From JBCCSZ01 sp039199225 (GTDB taxonomy: Bacteria; Bacteroidota; Bacteroidia; Chitinophagales; Saprospiraceae): a stretch of 6,953 nt of DNA. Below are positions 1-4,645 of this stretch, piece by piece. A program made the translations under genes and the position numbers. Every line of letters begins with the position of its first letter. The first letter of the stretch is position 1. The DNA lies in NCBI GenBank assembly GCA_039199225.1, contig JBCCSZ010000364.1, positions 1 to 6,953 on the forward strand. The letters run 5' to 3'. The notes below the pieces were generated by a model. It was given only the letters and a program-made list of their open reading frames with translations, made no database searches and was not told the origin of the DNA.

Positions 1-455
1 AAGCCAGCTTTGGCGGCTAGTTTTTTGCTGCCTTGGTTGGAGGGGATGATCCGAAGGAATATTTTGATCATTTTTAGGTCGGAGAGGCAGTAGTCGCGGA
101 TGCGGAAGAGGCTTTCTGTCATGTAGCCATTGCCGGCGAATTTGCGGCGGACGAAGTAGCCGACCTCGCATTTGGGAATGTTCCAATCGATGGTTTTGAT
201 GGAAATGTAGCCAATCAGCTGGTTCGACTCGCGGAGGTAAACACCGAAGGCGAATTGCATATTTTGAGCCCACTGCAAGCTCTTTTGGTGCAAAAAGCCG
301 GCTGTTCGGCCTGTGTCTGTGCAAACACGCACCATCATTGGAAAACTTTCCTGTAGCCAGGTGGGGTCTTCCTTGATCATACCGTAGAAGGCTTCTGCGT
401 CACTTTTGGTGAGTGCTTTTAGCAGTAGGCGTTCGGTGTGGATGCGTGTTGGCAT
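1..455 (-). CDS. GNAT-family N-acetyltransferase, RimJ/RimL-like (3' end outside window)
   Basis: Reading the minus strand from the ATG at 453-455 gives 151 uninterrupted codons that run off the window edge, so the C-terminus is missing. The N-terminus (MPTRIHTERLLLKAL) is the typical first strand of RimJ/RimL-type acetyltransferases. Residues about 97-120 hold the acetyl-CoA pyrophosphate-binding region, EVGYFVRRKFAGNGYMTESL, matching the family pattern 'eiGY.l.p..wGkGy.tEal'. Residues about 135-150 (RIIPSNQGSKKLAAKAG) match the conserved 'N..S..l.eKlGF' end of the fold. Such enzymes transfer acetyl from acetyl-CoA to an amino group (ribosomal protein N-terminus, amino acid, antibiotic or other small molecule); the substrate cannot be told here. 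The protein should be cytoplasmic. The start is fixed by an in-frame TAA at 495-497 with no other ATG between. It lies 86 bases downstream of the protease stop on the same strand, but nothing links the functions. Confidence 0.9.
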   Translation of the reverse strand, partial: MPTRIHTERLLLKALTKSDAEAFYGMIKEDPTWLQESFPMMVRVCTDTGRTAGFLHQKSLQWAQNMQFAFGVYLRESNQLIGYISIKTIDWNIPKCEVGYFVRRKFAGNGYMTESLFRIRDYCLSDLKMIKIFLRIIPSNQGSKKLAAKAG

Positions 456-459
456 GACA

Positions 460-467
460 CAAAAGTA
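460..467 (-). promoter_or_regulatory. Possible Bacteroidota -7 promoter element next to the acetyltransferase start
   Basis: On the minus strand this reads TACTTTTG, a full match to the Bacteroidota -7 consensus TAnnTTTG. It ends only four bases before the ATG at 455, so transcription would begin at or next to the start codon and give a leaderless mRNA. No TTG (-33 element) lies at the usual 17-23 base distance upstream, so the match may be chance. No convincing terminator follows the protease gene (stop 542), so read-through into the acetyltransferase is the alternative. Confidence 0.25.
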
Positions 468-541
468 AGGAGTAAATCCTAAAGCCTTTCTTCTTTATCT
501 CATAAATCATCGATTTTAATGGTCTACACTTGGCAATCGCA

Positions 542-3500
542 TTACTCTATTTTGATCCATGGGCGACTTAGGTGTTGGTTGCCATTTTCCAGTTTTAAAA
601 TGTATTTGCCAGCTGGGAGATCCGACCAATTCCGCTCGATGGATAGTTGGTTGCTATTGGAGACGATCTCCTGACGCAGTAGTTTTCCCGACAGGTCGAA
701 GAGCTGTAGGCGGGTTTCTGAGGCGTTTAGGCCCGTCCAGTCGATTTGGATTCTGCCGTGGCTGGGATTGGGGTAGACATTGAGTGAGCCGGTTGTAGGA
801 GAGTCTAGAACTGCGATGGAGGTCAGTTGATCGATCAAAAAATCTACGATCAGCTCACAGCCACGGTCGTCTATGATGGTCACCTCATAGGTACCAGCCT
901 CTAGGTTACTCCATTCATGTGAAGTGGAAGAGACAGCCGTACTCCAATAGTACGTGTAAGGAGCCGTCCCTCCATTCACTTCAACATGCGCCGAACCGTC
1001 GGCTTTTCCGGCATGAGCCGCCTGGGTTTGAACAACCGCAGCGAGTGGCTCAGGGGCAGAGAAGTTGACCGTTGCTGTGCTGCTACAGCCCAGCTGATCT
1101 GTCAGGGTCACTTCGTGCTGCCCGGCCGAGAGAGAGAAAGCAGTCGGGCCGTTTTCTCCATTGTCCCATAAAATATCGTACTTGCTTGGATCGCTTACCA
1201 CCACAGTAGCCACACCATCATCGGCACCTGCGCAGCTGATTGGCTCTGCTTGCTCAATTTCAAAAATGTTGGGCTGCGGCAATCCTGGGAAGATTTCCTT
1301 CGTCTCGGCCCGGATTCCAGCAATACCGCTGGCTGTCACAGGTCGGATGCTCACCCACTGATTTTGCGTATAATCCAGGTTTTCCAAGATCGCATTCGAT
1401 GTACTTACTGTTTTCTGCAAAGTCATTTGGCCGTTTTCATAGCGCAGGACTTCATAAGCCGAAGCTGTTTGACTAGGCTCCCAATTCAGGCGAAGAACAC
1501 CATCGCAACCAAAGGCAGCATCGATCGTTTCGATCCGGTCGAGTATGTAAAAGGGCGTCTCATTTTGATCTTCCAGCGAAGCCCCATTTTTAGAAATTCG
1601 AATACGCCCTTGTTCTGTAAATTTTGTTGGTACGCTCCATTGGAAAGTCCGTTGGTCAGCAGCAACTGCTGCGTCAATCAGCGACCAAGAAAGACCATTA
1701 TCAAGGCTGTACTCTAGCTTGAAGGTTTTGTCGTTTAGTGGATCGGCATCCCAAACGATGAGGGTTTCTTCTTGTGGCGTCAATTGCTCTTTTCCGACCG
1801 GAGAAGTCAGAACAACTTCTGGTTGAATTTGCTCGAAGGAAAGGTAGAATTGCTGAGGGCCAAAAGGCACTTGGCTGCCTTTCACCCGAATGGTGTAATT
1901 TCCGGCTTTGGGTAAATCTATTACCACTTGCTCGATATTATTGTGTTGATCGACCGCGCGAATTGCGGCTTGATCGGGTTGAGTGGCCTGGGCTACATAG
2001 GGCAGGTGTATACTTCCGTCGGCTGCCACCACTTCGATATCCAGGTTGTTGATGAGGGCCGGTTCGAAGAGAATATTTTCAGCATTTTCCTTGTCGGCCC
2101 AGTAAAGAAGTACCTTCAGTTGATTGGTTTGCTCGTCGACATTCAGAGGAAAGGTCAGCGTTTGTCCGTTGGCGATTTGCCCACTGCGGTAATTCTTTTG
2201 TTCCAGATTGTAGAAAGCCCTTCTAGCATTCATCAGCCCGAATCCATAGGTAAAGTCTGGTCCTGGAAGTCCTTTGTCCACAGCGGTGTTGCACAAAATG
2301 GCCTTGATGAGGCCACCATCAGGATTTTCACCATTGTTTTCAAGGCGATAGGCTTGTGTGAGCAAAGCGCTGGTTCCGGTCACCAAGGGAGCAGCCATGC
2401 TGGTGCCACTCTTGGTAGTGTAGCCTTTGCCACCAGCTGTAGAAAAGGTCTGAACCCCCTTGGCACAAATCTCTGGCTTGAGGCGGCCGTCGAGGGTCGG
2501 CCCGCGAGAAGAATTGGCAGCAATTTTACCATCGATGTCGATGTTGCCAACGGTAAGCACATTTTTGGCCACGCCATATACTGGCGATAAGGTTTGGAAA
2601 TTGGGCAACTGACCTTCACAGCGATAGTCACCAAAATTACCAGCGGAAAATACGTGAAGTAACGCTGGAATTTCGTGTAGCTGTTTGTCTAAAATAAGGG
2701 TAAACTCTCTGATGTTTTCTGCTATGTCGCAGTAAAAAGTACGGCCGTAGGAATTGTTGGTAATGGCCATGCCGTACTGATCATTCAGCTTCATGCTTTG
2801 TGCAATGATGTCAAAATTTTTACCCAAAAGTATTTGTCCTTCTGGTGCTACGCCGCCATAGTTTTCGCTGAGATTGGCTTGACCAGCCAGGATACCGACA
2901 ACATGCTCGGAATGTTCATGGTATTTTAATCCGTCAGAAACTCGAATGATTTTTCCTTGCAAATCGATGTGATTACTGACGTCGCCAATATCTCCAACAC
3001 CTATCACAACTCCATCGCCTTTTAGAGAATAAGCCTCGTCAAGTTCTCCGTGTAGGACATTGATCTGATGCAGTTTTTGGCCATCATCGGTAAAGGAACT
3101 CAACTCGTCCGGCAGGATGCTCATGCGCAGTAAATGGTGGCTTTGGCGCAACTGATCCAATTGCCTGGGATGGATGTTGCCGAAGTACATCAGCATATCC
3201 TCAAAAGCATAAGTCAGTTCCAAACCAGCTTGTTGGATGAGGGCTGAGCACTGTGCTGGGGAGGTCCCGGGTAGGAAGGTTAAAGCGACAAAGACAGCAT
3301 CGGAAAAATTGGTATTTCGAGTGGCCAACTGGGAATCCAAGCCGCTAGTCAGATCATTGTTAAGTTTGTATTTTTCAACCCTGTAAAAGCCATTTTTCTG
3401 TAATTCAGATGAGCGTACAGATTGTTCGATCATAGCGATATAGCTACCATCGCTGCGAAAACTCATCAAGTGAATGCCCTTTTTGGCCAGTTGCTCCCGT

Positions 3501-3700
3501 TGAGCAGCATCTGCCAATTGGTGGGTAAAGAGTTTGACGACGGGTGCCTCGGCTTGTTCAAACCAAGTATCGAATGAATACTCAACTATCTGATTATCAG
3601 TTACTTTTTGAAAATCTAGGAAAGGATTGGTTTGAGCTTGTAGTCCAATCGACCACAAAGTCAGGAAAAGAATAAGTTGGAGATGCTCTGTAAATTGCAT
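542..3700 (-). CDS. Secreted subtilisin-like serine protease (S8) with SprB-like repeats and T9SS sorting domain
   Basis: This 1052-residue protein is predicted to be an extracellular or surface protease. Residues 1-22 form a Sec signal peptide (hydrophobic LILFLTLWSIGL, likely cleavage after QA22). Residues about 135-200 resemble an I9-type propeptide that would be removed on activation. The S8 catalytic domain spans about 216-500. The triad is Asp237 (GVGDIGD), His263 (HSEHVVG) and Ser434 (SGTSMAAP); Asn355 (SAGN) is the oxyanion residue. The Asp and His motifs deviate from the usual D(T/S)G and HGTH. Residues about 505-625 look like a jelly-roll C-terminal module, about 628-720 an Ig-like module, and about 722-805 a fibronectin type III-like module. 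Two SprB-like repeats (about 815-956) follow. A T9SS type A sorting domain (about 972-1052, starting LNVYPNPSHG and ending KYILKLENG...IKIE) directs passage through the outer membrane. Ends are ATG 3698-3700 and TAA 542-544. No purine-rich ribosome site precedes the start, normal for this phylum. Domain limits are approximate. Confidence 0.95.
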   Translation of the reverse strand: MQFTEHLQLILFLTLWSIGLQAQTNPFLDFQKVTDNQIVEYSFDTWFEQAEAPVVKLFTHQLADAAQREQLAKKGIHLMSFRSDGSYIAMIEQSVRSSELQKNGFYRVEKYKLNNDLTSGLDSQLATRNTNFSDAVFVALTFLPGTSPAQCSALIQQAGLELTYAFEDMLMYFGNIHPRQLDQLRQSHHLLRMSILPDELSSFTDDGQKLHQINVLHGELDEAYSLKGDGVVIGVGDIGDVSNHIDLQGKIIRVSDGLKYHEHSEHVVGILAGQANLSENYGGVAPEGQILLGKNFDIIAQSMKLNDQYGMAITNNSYGRTFYCDIAENIREFTLILDKQLHEIPALLHVFSAGNFGDYRCEGQLPNFQTLSPVYGVAKNVLTVGNIDIDGKIAANSSRGPTLDGRLKPEICAKGVQTFSTAGGKGYTTKSGTSMAAPLVTGTSALLTQAYRLENNGENPDGGLIKAILCNTAVDKGLPGPDFTYGFGLMNARRAFYNLEQKNYRSGQIANGQTLTFPLNVDEQTNQLKVLLYWADKENAENILFEPALINNLDIEVVAADGSIHLPYVAQATQPDQAAIRAVDQHNNIEQVVIDLPKAGNYTIRVKGSQVPFGPQQFYLSFEQIQPEVVLTSPVGKEQLTPQEETLIVWDADPLNDKTFKLEYSLDNGLSWSLIDAAVAADQRTFQWSVPTKFTEQGRIRISKNGASLEDQNETPFYILDRIETIDAAFGCDGVLRLNWEPSQTASAYEVLRYENGQMTLQKTVSTSNAILENLDYTQNQWVSIRPVTASGIAGIRAETKEIFPGLPQPNIFEIEQAEPISCAGADDGVATVVVSDPSKYDILWDNGENGPTAFSLSAGQHEVTLTDQLGCSSTATVNFSAPEPLAAVVQTQAAHAGKADGSAHVEVNGGTAPYTYYWSTAVSSTSHEWSNLEAGTYEVTIIDDRGCELIVDFLIDQLTSIAVLDSPTTGSLNVYPNPSHGRIQIDWTGLNASETRLQLFDLSGKLLRQEIVSNSNQLSIERNWSDLPAGKYILKLENGNQHLSRPWIKIE
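833..1258 (-). repeat. Two tandem SprB-type repeats inside the protease gene
   Basis: Protein residues about 815-882 and 886-956 follow the SprB repeat pattern: a start near (C/A).G..DG, a central 'GG..PY.Y.W', an 'L..G.Y.VT..D..GC' end. Copy 1 has ISCAGADDG and HEVTLTDQLGC but has lost the GG..PY core. Copy 2 has GGTAPYTYYWS and YEVTIIDDRGC but lacks the first cysteine. The repeats are only similar at protein level and are diverged in DNA. In SprB (the gliding adhesin of Flavobacterium) such repeats form an extended surface stalk; here they probably act as a spacer or adhesive segment between the enzyme and its sorting domain. Confidence 0.75.
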
Positions 3701-3731
3701 AGCGTAGGGTTTTTCTTTTGGTTTTCCTGGC

Positions 3732-3869
3732 CGTACCTCTGGCTTTCAGCATCCGAGCAATTGAAGCCAATGGATACTGCGCAGCCAGTACTAGGTACGA
3801 GCCTAAGTTTGTTTGCAGGCAAGCGATAGCTGGCCCGTGTGAAACGGAAATACGATTTCTGTAAAACAC
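3732..3869 (-). promoter_or_regulatory. Possible structured 5' leader RNA of the protease gene
   Basis: On the minus strand this stretch can fold into a compact three-way junction. The outer stem is 7 bp (3793-3799 with 3732-3738, CGTACCT/AGGTACG). One inner hairpin is 3775-3790 (TACTG/CAGTA). The other is 3741-3768 (GGCTT/AAGCC plus a bulge and further pairs). Junction linkers are 2, 6 and 2 bases. Just upstream lie hairpins at 3801-3820 (GCCT/AGGC) and 3837-3869 (GAAAT/ATTTC closed by GTGT/ACAC across a symmetric loop). The region is richer in GC than the spacer upstream of it. The junction ends 31 bases before the ATG. It does not match a riboswitch class I recognise. The stems are short and were found by eye, so chance is a real possibility. 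Confidence 0.28.
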
Positions 3870-3913
3870 CCCGCTAAATCAGAAAATAGAGAACGGTCTT
3901 TGTTTTAGTTTTT

Positions 3914-3921
3914 CAAAGCTA
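3914..3921 (-). promoter_or_regulatory. Possible -7 promoter element for the protease gene
   Basis: The minus strand reads TAGCTTTG, a full match to TAnnTTTG. Transcription would start near 3908, giving a leader of about 208 bases that contains the whole structured stretch 3732-3869. No TTG is found at the usual 17-23 bases upstream; the nearest (3955-3957) is 33 bases away. The call therefore rests on the -7 match and its sensible position only. Confidence 0.3.
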
Positions 3922-4257
3922 TATCTGTCGTTTGTTTTTGACCGCGTAATTAGAACAATGAACAGTGTATTTTGGTTTGATGGTTTCTCTGCTCATCTGT
4001 TGTTTACTTAACGCAAAGCTGCACATTTATTTTATACTATGTCAATTGTTTTTCAATTATTAACTGTCTTTTAACTTCTTTCTTACATATTCCTTAAAGC
4101 CTGAAAAGCGTCACAATTTGAAGTACAAAATCTGATTTGCCTTCGGCTGCGGAGATGCTAATCAAAGCATTGGCAAATGATAGAAAATACAATAATTTAT
4201 TCTGAAGTAATGGATAAAAGCTAATAGCCAATTATTGCTCTTTTAACTGATGTATTT

Positions 4258-4271
4258 GGAACTATAGTTCC
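4258..4271. promoter_or_regulatory. Perfect 14-bp palindrome GGAACTATAGTTCC
   Basis: This is an exact dyad in AT-rich spacer DNA. It could be the operator of a dimeric repressor or activator. On the plus strand it can also fold as a 5-bp hairpin with a TATA loop, followed at 4275-4280 by six T, which resembles a weak terminator. No plus-strand gene ends before it, so the operator reading is a little more natural. No regulator gene is present in the window. Confidence 0.3.
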
Positions 4272-4358
4272 TCAATTTTTTAAAGTTTAATGAAAATGAC
4301 TTCCAGTTTGCAAATCCCCATTCATGTGCATTTAGTTTTTTTGACACCCTTATTCGAC

Positions 4359-4388
4359 TTGCAAAATATTGGAGTAGGCTACTTTTGC
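4359..4388 (+). promoter_or_regulatory. Bacteroidota-type promoter on the plus strand, no known gene downstream
   Basis: TTG at 4359-4361 is followed after 18 bases by TACTTTTGC at 4380-4388. This fits the Bacteroidota consensus TTG-(17-23 bases)-TAnnTTTG in both elements and spacing, the best such match in the window. Transcription would start near 4391. The elements lie within a perfect 8-bp inverted repeat, TTGCAAAA (4359-4366) and TTTTGCAA (4383-4390), so a dimeric protein could cover both. Downstream there is only an 11-codon ORF (4393-4428) and an imperfect hairpin (4504-4559). The promoter points into the 3' end of the opposite-strand tyrosinase gene. Confidence 0.45.
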
Positions 4389-4556
4389 AAAAATGTTGTT
4401 TCACCATTCACGAGGGCGTCTTTACTAATAATGACGTGGTGTTAAGGTAAAGGGTTGGGTCAGGAGAAACAAATTTATTATTGGGGATATGTCAGTTTTC
4501 TGATTTGATCATCTTTCAAAGGGCTACAGGTCCCACGCTGTGTTTTGAATCGGATC

Positions 4557-4598
4557 AAAAAATATGAGTCATTCCAGTAAAGCCGGAATGACCCATAT
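4557..4598 (-). terminator. Rho-independent terminator of the tyrosinase gene
   Basis: A 13-bp inverted repeat with one mismatch pairs 4585-4597 with 4563-4575 around a 9-base loop; on the minus-strand RNA the mismatch is a G-U pair. An extra A-T pair closes it at 4562/4598. The minus strand continues directly into six T (4562-4557). It begins 48 bases after the TAA of the tyrosinase gene. The opposite direction lacks a T-run, so it should work for the minus strand only. Confidence 0.85.
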
Positions 4599-4645
4599 CT
4601 AAAAAACGTTTACACAAAAGTTACAGCTTATATTCTATACGCTGA

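Larger units (their letters stand above)
3701..4645. other. 945-base spacer between the protease and tyrosinase genes
   Basis: No reading frame here resembles a known protein. The part next to the protease (about 3730-3850) is visibly GC-richer than the AT-rich remainder (about 3870-4645) and can form several RNA stems. From left to right the spacer contains the protease leader structure, a -7-like element at 3914-3921, a palindrome at 4258-4271, a plus-strand promoter at 4359-4388, an imperfect long hairpin at 4504-4559, and the tyrosinase terminator at 4557-4598. Between about 3960 and 4257 I see nothing beyond a small ATGCT/AGCAT hairpin near 4153-4170. No tRNA, rRNA, tmRNA, RNase P or SRP RNA signature was recognised. 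Confidence 0.7.

Noticed and set aside
500..520. AAATC/GATTT hairpin after the protease stop as a terminator
   Set aside because: The stem has only 5 AT-rich pairs with a 3-base loop and no T-run follows on the minus strand.
1250..1717. Plus-strand 155-codon frame inside the protease gene
   Set aside because: Antisense shadow of the fibronectin-like and Ig-like region, with no recognisable motif or start signal.
1928..2590. Plus-strand 220-codon frame inside the protease gene
   Set aside because: It lies wholly opposite the conserved S8 catalytic domain. Its translation shows no domain, and long antisense frames are common opposite genes of this GC content.
3804..3811. Plus-strand TAAGTTTG matching the -7 consensus
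   Set aside because: No TTG at a suitable distance, and it points into the protease leader with no gene on that strand.
3597..3869. Minus-strand 90-codon frame overlapping the protease start
   Set aside because: It overlaps the true signal-peptide coding region in another frame, has low-complexity basic content (ARKTKRKT), and resembles no protein family I know. The stretch upstream of 3700 is better explained as a leader.
4470..4477. Minus-strand TAAATTTG matching the -7 consensus
   Set aside because: No -33 TTG at the right spacing, and it is 770 bases from the protease start; such matches are expected by chance in AT-rich DNA.
4391..4600. Known structural RNA (6S, SRP, tmRNA, RNase P, tRNA) in the spacer
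   Set aside because: None of the conserved cores of these RNAs was found; only generic hairpins are present.
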